Positions 25,024 to 33,377 are shown, counted from the stretch's first letter. The stretch is 64,000 nt of DNA from Butyrivibrio hungatei DSM 14810 (GCF_900143205.1 NZ_FRDH01000003.1:620001-684000); one strand, 5' to 3'. Translations and numbers: made by a program. Notes: generated by a model not told the origin, from the letters alone.

Positions 25024-25674
25024 TCATCCTCTGTGAAGCACCTTGGAAAGCACAACTCCAAGAGTACCAGCAAGGATACATCCAATAACGGCCTCAACTG
25101 TAGCCTGAACGCCAACCATAGCAACTACGAATGCAAATGGATTTGTAGCGTTGTATTTGGTCACCATACCCTGAACATACTCAGTATTGTAGAAAAAGAG
25201 ACATAAAGTTCCCATGAAGAATACCGTGTTGAAGATTGGCATAAGAGCGCCAGTGATGTAATATGAAGCCGGCTTGAGCTTACCTCTGTGCAAAGCCTTA
25301 TAAATAAAGCTAACAAGTGTAGCATCCAAAACTCTTGCTACTACTGCTGTAAAAAATGCTCCGATTGGATTAATGGAAAAAAGTGTTGAAAGCATTAAGC
25401 TAGATCCTGTAAAGGCACCAACAAAGCTGTTAAGACCAAACACTAATCCGCAGATGATACCTGCCTGTGGTCCAATAAGCATTGCTGCTAAAGCAACTGG
25501 TACAGTTACGATAGAAGCCTTCAGAATTGGTGTAGGAATTGTACCGAGAACGGTATTACCCATGATCAGAACGATTGCGATCATAAGGGCAGTCTCCACC
25601 ATGAAACGTGTCTTGCTGCTAAGTCCGACTGACTCCTCTGTAGTCTTGCGGCCAAGCATTGATGTGTTATCCAT
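25024..25674 (-). CDS. ECF transporter S-component, probably pantothenate (PanT)
   Basis: A 216-residue membrane protein with about six spans, of the ECF S-component fold. It carries the LAAMLIGPQAGIICGLVFGL and GSSLMLSTLFSINPIGAFFTAVVAR segments typical of the family. S-components capture one vitamin and share a common energising module encoded elsewhere. Position directly in front of coaX and coaBC (10 and 12 bases) makes pantothenate or a precursor the likely substrate. Specificity is inferred from context only. Confidence 0.85.
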   Translation of the reverse strand: MDNTSMLGRKTTEESVGLSSKTRFMVETALMIAIVLIMGNTVLGTIPTPILKASIVTVPVALAAMLIGPQAGIICGLVFGLNSFVGAFTGSSLMLSTLFSINPIGAFFTAVVARVLDATLVSFIYKALHRGKLKPASYYITGALMPIFNTVFFMGTLCLFFYNTEYVQGMVTKYNATNPFAFVVAMVGVQATVEAVIGCILAGTLGVVLSKVLHRG

Positions 25675-25734
25675 ATTTAATTCTCCTTTAGAAAAAAGCT
25701 ACCGTTTCGGGCGTCCCGAATACAGTGCAACATA

Positions 25735-25763
25735 AATATAGCAATGTGTTAAATCTATGTCAA
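25735..25763 (-). promoter_or_regulatory. Promoter of the pantothenate/CoA operon
   Basis: TTGACA (25763-25758) and TATATT (25740-25735) on the minus strand are spaced by exactly 17 bases. A small GC hairpin (TTCGGG-CGT-CCCGAA, 25706-25720) lies in the 5' leader, close to the first gene. Confidence 0.75.
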
Positions 25764-25775
25764 TTGATTTCACAA

Positions 25776-25854
25776 AAAATGAGCCCTAACCTCCGTCCCT
25801 GTGGCTCATTTTTTTACAAAGTGAGCCCTAGGGACGGAGATTAGGGCTCATAAA
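25776..25854. repeat. Head-to-head pair of GGGACGG hairpin repeats, copies C and D
   Basis: Copy C (25776-25812, loop with CCGTCCC) and copy D (25818-25854, loop with GGGACGG) are in opposite orientations, five bases apart. Copy C is a chimera: its left arm is of the GCCCTA type and its right arm of the TGTGGC type, so the inner stem mispairs. Copy D is degenerate at its outer ends. The pair lies between the toxin module's last gene and the panT promoter. Confidence 0.88.
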
Positions 25855-25870
25855 ATACATAGATCAGAGC

Positions 25871-26236
25871 TTACTTTTGTAATGAGCACATTTGTGCCTC
25901 CAAATAAGCTATCTTCTCTTCCAATTCCCTAATTAACTCTCGAATATTCTCTATCATAATCATAATATCTGCCAAAAACTGTTCAGTCTCTTCTTGGCTC
26001 TCCGCAGTATAACCGCACATATCAGTTCTCATTTTTTCTCCAGTCTTTTCAAGGAATCCTCTCCACTCAGCTCCACTTGTCATATCATAAGCCAAATCCA
26101 GCTCATAAACTTCATTCTGTATATTTTGATATTTTCCCTCAATAAAATCATATGCATCCTCAAGCTCAACTATATAACCCTCGTACTTAACAATCATTTG
26201 CTTAAGTTCATATATTTCCGCAAGAATATGACTCAT
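25871..26236 (-). CDS. LXG-toxin-associated helical protein (Lap2/DUF5082-like)
   Basis: A 121-residue, nearly all-helical coiled-coil protein: residues 3-60 form one long helix with heptad-like spacing, a short break holds SGAEWRGF, and residues 75-118 form a second. This hairpin layout, with a central WRG, matches YwqH/DUF5082-type partners that travel with LXG toxins of type VII secretion. It overlaps the upstream 97-residue gene by four bases, so the two are coupled. Assignment is by architecture and context, not by strong motif. Confidence 0.6.
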   Translation of the reverse strand: MSHILAEIYELKQMIVKYEGYIVELEDAYDFIEGKYQNIQNEVYELDLAYDMTSGAEWRGFLEKTGEKMRTDMCGYTAESQEETEQFLADIMIMIENIRELIRELEEKIAYLEAQMCSLQK

Positions 26237-26526
26237 TCTTTTCCTCCAAAGCTTATTACTTGTCCTGAAATACTACGTGCAATAATTTTATCCTGCTCTA
26301 TGAGACCATCCCTTAATGATGTTAAAGCATTTGGCAATGACTCCGATGCTTCTAGTCTATACAATTGTGATAACTCATATACATGTTCTAAGATTTTGTT
26401 CATATATCGACCACATTGTAGCCCTTCCCAAGCACTAACATTCCTTAAGGGTTCATCAGATAACTCGCACATACTTGCTGTATTTCTAATTTCTTCTACT
26501 ATATCGGTGAACACTTCTGTGTCCAT
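26233..26526 (-). CDS. LXG-toxin-associated small helical protein (Lap1/WXG100-like)
   Basis: A 97-residue helical protein of WXG100 size with a predicted helix-turn-helix hairpin. It resembles YwqI/DUF5344-like proteins encoded beside LXG toxins: an N-terminal helix, a polar turn carrying NVSAWEGLQCGRY, and a long second helix. GGGG precedes the ATG. The gene is followed, with a 4-base overlap, by the second helical partner. In LXG systems such partners bind the toxin's N-terminus and guide it to the secretion machine; that role is inferred. Confidence 0.6.
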   Translation of the reverse strand: MDTEVFTDIVEEIRNTASMCELSDEPLRNVSAWEGLQCGRYMNKILEHVYELSQLYRLEASESLPNALTSLRDGLIEQDKIIARSISGQVISFGGKE

Positions 26527-26596
26527 ATAGACCCCGGTTTCAGCCGCTATTTTGCCACATTTCTCCTATCGATAGTATTTTTTAACCTTAATAGAA

Positions 26597-27310
26597 CTAT
26601 CCTTCATATTTAACTAAGTCATTACCATCAACGAAATAGATTTCCACATCAGGTTGGTACCTTCTGATTGATTCAGCTACATCTCTTATGGCATAATTAG
26701 GTACATGATAATCGATAACTACCTGTTCAAGATTCTTAAATTCAGTTAGTAATTCATATCCCTTATCTCCTGGAAGAGACGAATTCTTGTAATAAAAAAT
26801 TAAAACCGGAACATTTATTTCTAAATTATCCGTTACTTCCAATTCCATAGCGGCCGCATTTAAATCAATAAACATATATTGTAATTTGGCAGTAGCTTCA
26901 CGTTTTAATTCCGGTATATATTTATCTATACCATAGGATATATCAGTATTATTGAAGAAAAATGTGGGAACACATTGATTTTTATGCCTATTCACAAAAC
27001 ATATATTCATATTATTAGGAAAATATGTTGGGTTTTCCTCAACAAATCTATTATGTCCGTTAACAATATCACATAATTCTTTATATCCCTCCAAATCATC
27101 ATGATAATCAATAAACAGACATATTTTTGAGTCATCCTCTACGCCACCGTAAATATCTATGTACTCAGTTGAATTTACTCCAATTTCCTCAACCCATTCT
27201 GTATATGATGTATTAACGTTATTCTTCGATTTTGATAAATATCCAAAACAAATCACGCCTATTGCCACAATCCCAATCAGCAAAACAGCAAATATATGTA
27301 TTTTTTTCAT
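26597..27310 (-). CDS. Membrane-anchored protein, candidate immunity protein
   Basis: A 237-residue protein with one N-terminal membrane span (residues 5-26, AVLLIGIVAIGVICFGYLS) and a large extracytoplasmic part. I recognise no family. It lies two bases after the LXG-type toxin gene, the usual slot of an immunity gene. Its topology would place the immunity domain outside the membrane, which would fit a peptidase acting in the cell envelope. The function is inferred from position only. Confidence 0.55.
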   Translation of the reverse strand: MKKIHIFAVLLIGIVAIGVICFGYLSKSKNNVNTSYTEWVEEIGVNSTEYIDIYGGVEDDSKICLFIDYHDDLEGYKELCDIVNGHNRFVEENPTYFPNNMNICFVNRHKNQCVPTFFFNNTDISYGIDKYIPELKREATAKLQYMFIDLNAAAMELEVTDNLEINVPVLIFYYKNSSLPGDKGYELLTEFKNLEQVVIDYHVPNYAIRDVAESIRRYQPDVEIYFVDGNDLVKYEG

Positions 27311-27312
27311 GT

Positions 27313-28899
27313 CTAATTCCTCACTATTTTTGTATTCGTAATACTTGAAAAAGGGCGATTTCTCAAATCATCATTCACTAAATCCTTATATTGATCATAA
27401 TCTATATAGTACTTTTCTCCCCATGAAGATACTTCCACCAATCTCCTAGTTACTCCAGTAACATCTGTATCTTCGTAAATTGCTGTAGCAACAACATAAT
27501 GGCTTGTAATCTCACTCTTTATTGCTGAATATGTTCCAGTTGTAGAATCATAACTATAAACTTTAACTCCTACTATGCTTACCTTGTTACTATCAGCAAA
27601 TGCATTTTCCATGTCATGCATTGCCCATATAACCGGAATTCCATTGCTCAACTGTTTTTTCATATTTTCATAGTCATTTTCATAATCTTGCAAACAGTCC
27701 CAATGTGAGGAAATCTCAACTCCATTATCTGCACACATATTCGTTACATAATCCGTCATTTGCGTTGGTACTGACCCTGTAGGCCCATATAATGCCGCTA
27801 TTCTTCCCATTGACACTTTTTCACGACTACCTGATAGTTGGTCTTTCGCCTCCAAAAATTCACGTACCAACTTTTTATAATCTGCTTGTGATATCTGAGT
27901 TTGTCCTGTTAAATACAAATATTGATTAACAGCTGCAATTACTCCGCATCCATTGGTCGCTATTACATCTCCATGATAAGGTTCACCTTTAAACCACTCT
28001 TGCTTTCCACCATAGCTTATAGCTGCTGTTCCGGTCGAATCTATATATTTGACCTCAACAAAAGAGTCGCTAACGGTTCCGATTCTAACCCTATTGGCAT
28101 CAAGAACCGAAAAAGTGTCTGCATATGTCTTCTCAAATCTCTTACCACTAGGTGATTTAAACAGACTATAGTTATATTTTTCTTTAGCATTCTGAAATAA
28201 TGTCTCTGTAAATGCCCTCCCAAGACCAACTGTAGTTATCACAAACTTTTTCACATCCATTGGCAGTGTTTCTACGTTTATCACATCTAAAGCTGCTTTT
28301 GTTTTCTGAATTCTGGTAAACAAATCAGCTATACAACTATGTATCTCAGATGAATTCAAATTTTCCACAACAAGATCATCATACTTTATAAATTTGCTAA
28401 TGCATTCATCTAAAAAGCCACCATTACCGCATAATTCTTCATATGTCAATCTAGCTCTTGCATAACTTGGAGGTATTGCTCCTAGATTGAATTCTCCAAA
28501 TTTAGCAACCACTTCCCGAGCCTTATTTTCTATAGCCAGTGATTCCTGCTCCAAAAGTTCACTTTGCCCTTGAAAATAACATTTTTGCTTGTTAAGTACA
28601 TCCATATCTAATCTAGCATATGATGCAGAATCCACTTTCTCTCTGAATAGATTTTCAGCATCAAAATACTTCTCCATCATAATTTTATGGACTGCAATGA
28701 CATCCAACATAAGCTGAGATTGTTTTTCTAACATAAATTGCTTAGAAGCATCTGCTGCTTTACCAATATAAGCACTATTCTCACTATATTTTTCACATCC
28801 TCTTACAAATAAAGCCGCAAAAGTTTTATATCTATCAACTACTGATTCTAACTCTTCATTGAATTCAGCTACGCGTTCAGCATCATACTTTAGGGGCAT
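27313..28899 (-). CDS. LXG-like toxin with C-terminal papain/C39-like peptidase
   Basis: A 528-residue protein. Residues 1 to about 215 are alpha-helical and look like an LXG/WXG-type secretion domain (no signal peptide). Residues 290-528 form a cysteine peptidase of the papain/C39 kind: nucleophile Cys318 in the NGCGVIAAVNQYLY helix, His467 in SHYVVATAIYED, and VSSWGEKYYIDYDQY, where the Ser-Trp-Gly resembles the papain NSWG region. Two helical partner genes and a membrane protein follow it. It should be a contact-dependent protease toxin sent by a type VII (T7SSb) system. The secretion genes are not in this window, and the target is unknown. Confidence 0.65.
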   Translation of the reverse strand: MPLKYDAERVAEFNEELESVVDRYKTFAALFVRGCEKYSENSAYIGKAADASKQFMLEKQSQLMLDVIAVHKIMMEKYFDAENLFREKVDSASYARLDMDVLNKQKCYFQGQSELLEQESLAIENKAREVVAKFGEFNLGAIPPSYARARLTYEELCGNGGFLDECISKFIKYDDLVVENLNSSEIHSCIADLFTRIQKTKAALDVINVETLPMDVKKFVITTVGLGRAFTETLFQNAKEKYNYSLFKSPSGKRFEKTYADTFSVLDANRVRIGTVSDSFVEVKYIDSTGTAAISYGGKQEWFKGEPYHGDVIATNGCGVIAAVNQYLYLTGQTQISQADYKKLVREFLEAKDQLSGSREKVSMGRIAALYGPTGSVPTQMTDYVTNMCADNGVEISSHWDCLQDYENDYENMKKQLSNGIPVIWAMHDMENAFADSNKVSIVGVKVYSYDSTTGTYSAIKSEITSHYVVATAIYEDTDVTGVTRRLVEVSSWGEKYYIDYDQYKDLVNDDLRNRPFSSITNTKIVRN

Positions 28900-28985
28900 T
28901 TCTTCATTTCCTTATTCGAAATATTTGTAATACAATCGTAATATTTTACCATGCATTCCTTTGTCCCATCAAGCATACAACGCCA

Positions 28986-29061
28986 AAAATGAGCCCTAAC
29001 CTCCGTCCCTAGGGCTCATTTTGTAAAAAAATGAGCCACAGGGACGGTTGTGGCTCATTTT
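28986..29061. repeat. Head-to-head pair of GGGACGG hairpin repeats, copies E and F
   Basis: Copy E (28986-29022) has perfect 13-bp arms like A and B, with the CCGTCCC loop. Copy F (29028-29061) has 13-bp arms of a variant sequence (AAAATGAGCCACA and TGTGGCTCATTTT) and a short GGGACGGT loop. They face each other five bases apart. The pair lies between the SseB-like gene end and the LXG toxin promoter. Confidence 0.92.
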
Positions 29062-29066
29062 GTAAA

Positions 29067-30371
29067 TCACTTATTGCTATTAAGTTCTGCCATCGCCTGG
29101 TTTAGTGCACTCTTGACGATATCGTCCTCTGGGTTTCCAGAAGTTGCACCTTTAGCTGCGCCCTTGGCGCCTGCTGCCTTGGCTGCGGCCTTCATGGCTT
29201 CAACCTGCTGTCCAGCCATCTCGATAGCCATCATCCTATCCTTAGGGATCATGATGCCCTGTCCTGCAGGATTGATGCTGATTCCATCCTTGTCCTGAAC
29301 AAACTTAAGGATGTCCTGATATTTAAATACTGCTGCGTTCCACTCTGGACCAGCAAGTTTCTTGGTAAATTCAATGGCGTCAGTGTAGATTGGAAGGAAC
29401 TGCTTGCCATTTGGATCCTTCACGATAAGGAACTTGATCTTGGTGTCCTTACCCATCTTCATTCTGCCATCTTCTGTAGTCTCAACAGGACCTTCGTGCT
29501 GCATAGGAACAATGAAGCTTCCTGAACGAATAAGAGAGATCATTCTCATCTCTTTGGCCTTAACGATCTCAGGTCTCTTCTCATAGTTTACAGGCCACTT
29601 AACTTCCCCAAGGAAATCAAGCATAGCAAAGTTAAGAGCTGGGTTAACAGGAGAAGCATCCTTCTTGTCATTATTCCAGTCCATAGGAGAAGCTACGATC
29701 TCACTTCTCTTAAATCTTGCTCTGTAAGCGCCGTTATCAACCACAAGATTATCAATTCCAATGTAATAAAGGTAATCAAAGAATCCCCTCTTAACATTGG
29801 CTGGAAGCTGGTCATTCTCGACCTTACACTTTCTAACGACAAGTCTTCTAAACTGCTTGGCAAAAAGCTCTACTGCCTTATTTGCAATCTCCTCTTCGAG
29901 GTAAACATTTCCAAAACCATGATCAATGAAAGGATAACCTGTTGCTGCGTCGTATAGAACGTACAGATACTCTGCATCTCTGACTCTTCCAAGTACTTCA
30001 TTGTAGATGTTTCTGTGGTTCTTTTCAAAGCCAGGAAGTGGAGATTTCTTGTGATACATCTCAAGCGCTGTTAAAAGAAATAGCAACTCCTGACTTGATA
30101 ATGACTTAATAGTATCAGCTGAGATCTCCTCCTCGTAGATATAAGGTCCGATCTCGTCCTTGCGCTCATCTGAAACAGTCTCATCCATTAAGACTTCCTC
30201 TGTGCCCTTGGCATTTACAGGATTGATCTTCTGGATCACAGGCCATGAAAGGTCTGCATGTGCCTCTTTAATTTCCTCTATAGTTTTTTCCTTTTTTACG
30301 GCAAGCTCCTGCTCTACCTTGGCAGCGTCGTCCTCACCCTTTTTTCCACCGAATAAGTTAAAAATACCCAT
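29067..30371 (-). CDS. SseB-family protein
   Basis: A 434-residue cytoplasmic protein. An N-terminal charged stretch is followed by a region around residues 80-240 with no motif I can name. An SseB-like domain covers about residues 270-370 (ISLIRSGSFIVPMQ, FLIVKDPNGKQFLPIYTDAIEF), the part that names the family. The end is an Ala/Gly-rich tail. The family is known for regulatory or enhancing roles but has no defined activity in Firmicutes. It is followed at its 3' end by the repeat pair E/F. Confidence 0.75.
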   Translation of the reverse strand: MGIFNLFGGKKGEDDAAKVEQELAVKKEKTIEEIKEAHADLSWPVIQKINPVNAKGTEEVLMDETVSDERKDEIGPYIYEEEISADTIKSLSSQELLFLLTALEMYHKKSPLPGFEKNHRNIYNEVLGRVRDAEYLYVLYDAATGYPFIDHGFGNVYLEEEIANKAVELFAKQFRRLVVRKCKVENDQLPANVKRGFFDYLYYIGIDNLVVDNGAYRARFKRSEIVASPMDWNNDKKDASPVNPALNFAMLDFLGEVKWPVNYEKRPEIVKAKEMRMISLIRSGSFIVPMQHEGPVETTEDGRMKMGKDTKIKFLIVKDPNGKQFLPIYTDAIEFTKKLAGPEWNAAVFKYQDILKFVQDKDGISINPAGQGIMIPKDRMMAIEMAGQQVEAMKAAAKAAGAKGAAKGATSGNPEDDIVKSALNQAMAELNSNK

Positions 30372-30415
30372 TTATTCCTCTTTCCTAATACTTATATTTC
30401 TCTGATCCCCAAATA

Positions 30416-31684
30416 TCACATTCCGTAAAATGTCTGTGCAGCCTTAGCAAGATACTCTGGATCCTTGCTGCCTGCTGACTCATAAGGAGAATGCATAGCA
30501 AGCTGTGCAAGTCCGATATCTACAGTGTTTACTGCAACCTGAGTTGTTGAGATATTGCCAAGTGTTGAACCTCCAGGAATATCTGAACGGTTAGTAAATG
30601 TCTGGAAAGGCACCTTGGCCTTATTGCAGACATCCTTGAAAAATGCTGCAGATACAGCATCTGTTGTATATCTTTGATTAGCATTGTACTTAATTACAAT
30701 ACCCTTGTTCATTACTGGCTTGTTAACCGGATCAGCCTTCTCAGCATGATTTGGATGTACAGCGTGAGCATTGTCAGCTGAGATCATGAAGCTGTTTGCA
30801 ATTGCTGTAAAATACTGCTGGTTAGTTCTTCCAAGAGCCTCATTGATCCTTGTAAGTGTATCCTTAAGGAATGTAGAAGCAGCGCCCTGCTTGGTTCCGC
30901 TTCCAACCTCTTCATTGTCAAATACGCAGTGAACAGGCACATTATCAGAATCCTTAGAATTCATAAATCCCTCAAATGTAGTGTATACGCACTCCTGATC
31001 ATCAAGTCTTGAGCTGGCAAGATATTCGTTATTGGCACCCCAATACGTTGGAGCCACCCTATTATAAAGGAACAGGTCATGTCCCAGAATATCAGCTTTC
31101 TTGACCCCAGCATTCTCAGCTATCATGTCAAAAAACTTATCTTTTGAAGTTTCATCACCAAATAATGGAAGCATGTCTGTCTGAGCGTTATACTTGTATC
31201 CCTCATTAGCCTCGCGATTCATGTGAATAGCTAGTGAAGGAAGCATTACAAGGTCTCTATCCACATTTACAAGCTTAGACACAATGCCATTCTTCTTATC
31301 TTTAACAAGCACGCGGCCTGCAACAGATAATGGTCTGTCAAACCAAGGAGCACAAAGCATTCCACCGTATTTCTCAACGTTAAGCTTAACGTAAGCTCCT
31401 GAAGCCTCCATCTCAGGATTTTCCTTGATCTTAAAAGAAGGAGAATCACTGTGGCTTGCGATCATATAAAAGCCCTTGAAGTCCTTCTTAGGAATTCTAA
31501 AAGAAATAATGGAAGAATCATTTCTTGTAACAAAATACTTACCCTTCTTAAGCTTCCATTCTTTCTTTTCATCGAGCTCTTCATAGCCATTTTTAATAAG
31601 CTCTTTTTTAAGATTCTCAACTACATGAAAACATGTAGGAGATACATCTATAAATTCGAGCATTCTATCTGATATTTTTTTCAT
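30416..31684 (-). CDS. M18-family aminopeptidase
   Basis: A 422-residue zinc aminopeptidase of the M18 (aspartyl aminopeptidase-like) family. Metal- and substrate-binding motifs are visible: ASHSDSPSFKI near residue 80, SSRLDDQECVYT, FDNEEVGSGTKQGA, and the late NADNAHAVHPNH with GSTLGNI. It removes N-terminal residues, often acidic, from peptides in the cytoplasm. The start at 31684 has AAAGG eight bases upstream; earlier in-frame starts at 31714 or 31690 are possible. It is followed by the SseB-like gene. Confidence 0.93.
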   Translation of the reverse strand: MKKISDRMLEFIDVSPTCFHVVENLKKELIKNGYEELDEKKEWKLKKGKYFVTRNDSSIISFRIPKKDFKGFYMIASHSDSPSFKIKENPEMEASGAYVKLNVEKYGGMLCAPWFDRPLSVAGRVLVKDKKNGIVSKLVNVDRDLVMLPSLAIHMNREANEGYKYNAQTDMLPLFGDETSKDKFFDMIAENAGVKKADILGHDLFLYNRVAPTYWGANNEYLASSRLDDQECVYTTFEGFMNSKDSDNVPVHCVFDNEEVGSGTKQGAASTFLKDTLTRINEALGRTNQQYFTAIANSFMISADNAHAVHPNHAEKADPVNKPVMNKGIVIKYNANQRYTTDAVSAAFFKDVCNKAKVPFQTFTNRSDIPGGSTLGNISTTQVAVNTVDIGLAQLAMHSPYESAGSKDPEYLAKAAQTFYGM

Positions 31685-31762
31685 GATCATTGCCTTTCTT
31701 TTTACAACATTCATATTTCAGTAGTATATCACATGCCGTCCCATTTTTCTCGAATATGTAAC

Positions 31763-31796
31763 AAAAAAGCCATCATCCCATTAAAGGATGATGGCT
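31763..31796 (-). terminator. Intrinsic terminator of the ArsB/NhaD permease gene
   Basis: A perfect 11-bp stem (AGCCATCATCC with GGATGATGGCT), a 7-base loop and a run of six T on the minus strand lie 19 bases past the stop. Confidence 0.9.
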
Positions 31797-31814
31797 GTAA
31801 ACTGATCAAAATAT

Positions 31815-33083
31815 TTAAGCATAGAATACCCAAACAAAAAGATATCCCATAATTACTGCTGTCATTGTGAATGGAACTCCGATCTTCATGAAATCTCCAA
31901 AGGATACTTCATAACCTTCTTTTCTGAGCATTCCTACTCCGGCGATATTAGCAGATGCACCGATAGGTGTAAGGTTTCCACCAAGTGTTGCTCCAACCAA
32001 AAGTCCAAAGTAAAGAAGAAGTGGATTAACTGTCATAACAGCAGCAAGACTTGATAATACAGGGAGCATAGTTGCTACATATGGAATGTTATCAATAAAT
32101 GCAGAAACCGCTACGGAGCCAAAAACTATGACAGTATAGAGAAGGAATACATTTCCCTTTCCTGCACTAGCCATTAGCTGAGCAATATCATCAATAAGTC
32201 CGACATTTGTGATACCTGCAATTACACAGAAAAGTCCTGAAAGAAGAAGCATTGTGTCATAGTCGATTGCCTTAAGGGAATGCCACATACTGTCAGTACT
32301 CTTGCTGGCAATGATCTCCCAAACGATATTGATGATACCCCATACCATACAGATAACACCATTTGTGATTTCTGGTTTGTTTGGGAAGAATGATGCCACA
32401 ATAAGGAATACTACATGTCCAAGCATCGTAATTGTAGGAATATAGTCAGTTACCTCTGTATGCTCATCTGATTTCACAGGCTCTTTGTCCTTGCGGAACA
32501 TAAACATCATAATAGGAACTGTAGCAAGAGCTCCAAGCTCTACTGCAAAGAACATACCAGGTTTTCCCTGCATCCAGAAGAAGTCATTGAAGTCCATCTT
32601 GGCTGCACCCGCAAGCATGATAGAAGTTGTATCACCAACAAGTGTAGCAGCCCCCTGAAGATTTGATGAAACTGCGATACAGATTATCATAGGTACAGGT
32701 GATATCTTAAGTTTCTTGCAGATAGCAAGTCCAACAGGAGCAACCATAAGAAGTGTTGCTACATTATCAATGAAAGCTGAAATAATACCTGCGAACAGTG
32801 ACATAAAAATAGTCACCCACATAACATTTGGTGCTAATTCCAAAATTTTATCTGCAATCAGATTAGGCATCTTGGATTCAATGAAATAATCAACGATTAC
32901 CATTGTACCAAAGAGCATCATAAGTATGTTCCAGTCAACAGCACTAAAGACCTCTGTTACAGGAAGAATACCTGTGATAACAAAAATAGCTGCTGTACAA
33001 AGAGCTACAATTGCACGCCTCTTTGGAAGTGCTATCAAAAAAACGTACATAGTGATGAAAAGAATAATTGCCAGTGTTTTCAT
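31815..33083 (-). CDS. ArsB/NhaD-type (SLC13/CitM-like) ion permease
   Basis: A 422-residue membrane protein with about 10-12 spans in two halves, each with a re-entrant signature: AFIDNVATLLMVAPVGLAI and SAFIDNIPYVATMLPVL. This is the ion-transporter superfamily that includes ArsB, NhaD and CitM. The ion cannot be told from sequence. A yybP-ykoY manganese riboswitch controls the transcript, which suggests that the ion may be Mn2+ or that the gene responds to Mn2+. The ATG has AGAGGAG upstream. It is monocistronic. Confidence 0.88.
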   Translation of the reverse strand: MKTLAIILFITMYVFLIALPKRRAIVALCTAAIFVITGILPVTEVFSAVDWNILMMLFGTMVIVDYFIESKMPNLIADKILELAPNVMWVTIFMSLFAGIISAFIDNVATLLMVAPVGLAICKKLKISPVPMIICIAVSSNLQGAATLVGDTTSIMLAGAAKMDFNDFFWMQGKPGMFFAVELGALATVPIMMFMFRKDKEPVKSDEHTEVTDYIPTITMLGHVVFLIVASFFPNKPEITNGVICMVWGIINIVWEIIASKSTDSMWHSLKAIDYDTMLLLSGLFCVIAGITNVGLIDDIAQLMASAGKGNVFLLYTVIVFGSVAVSAFIDNIPYVATMLPVLSSLAAVMTVNPLLLYFGLLVGATLGGNLTPIGASANIAGVGMLRKEGYEVSFGDFMKIGVPFTMTAVIMGYLFVWVFYA

Positions 33084-33136
33084 AAAATCTCCTCTTGTTT
33101 TTTCTTATGGCAAGATCTATTAACGGCATCTGCAAC

Positions 33137-33291
33137 CGTAAAAAAAGACCTTTACCATAGCAAAAGCTATGATAAAAGTCTTGCTGTCAGTTATAAAATA
33201 CTTTAACCTTAGGCCGGACTCGGATACTGATCAGTATCGTCTTGACGGATCCGGCAGCCAGCTCACAAGCTGACCAGCTACTCCCTTTTAT
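33137..33291 (-). promoter_or_regulatory. yybP-ykoY manganese riboswitch with transcription terminator
   Basis: On the minus strand the leader opens with AAAAGGGAGTAGCTGGTC (33291 downward) and closes with ACAGCAAGACTTTT, the two conserved strands of the yybP-ykoY P1/P2 stems. Two long hairpin arms lie between. It is followed by a 16-bp terminator (AGACTTTTATCATAGC with GCTATGGTAAAGGTCT) and seven T (33140-33177). The left terminator arm overlaps the P1 3' strand, so ligand binding should block the terminator, an ON switch. The match is by eye to the known consensus. Confidence 0.85.
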
Positions 33292-33305
33292 CAGGACACC
33301 AGTTA

Positions 33306-33334
33306 AGTTTACGGAATAATAATCATTTTGTCAA
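33306..33334 (-). promoter_or_regulatory. Promoter of the riboswitch-controlled permease
   Basis: TTGACA (33334-33329) and TAAACT (33311-33306) on the minus strand are spaced by 17 bases. Transcription would start a few bases before the aptamer. Confidence 0.75.
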
Positions 33335-33377
33335 TTGATTGCTATTTCGTTTATTGTATCACATTATACACATCATT

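Noticed and set aside
21031..29061. Treating the six hairpins as ordinary terminators
   Set aside because: Arms and loop are almost identical in unrelated genes and occur in both orientations and in pairs, which terminators do not explain.
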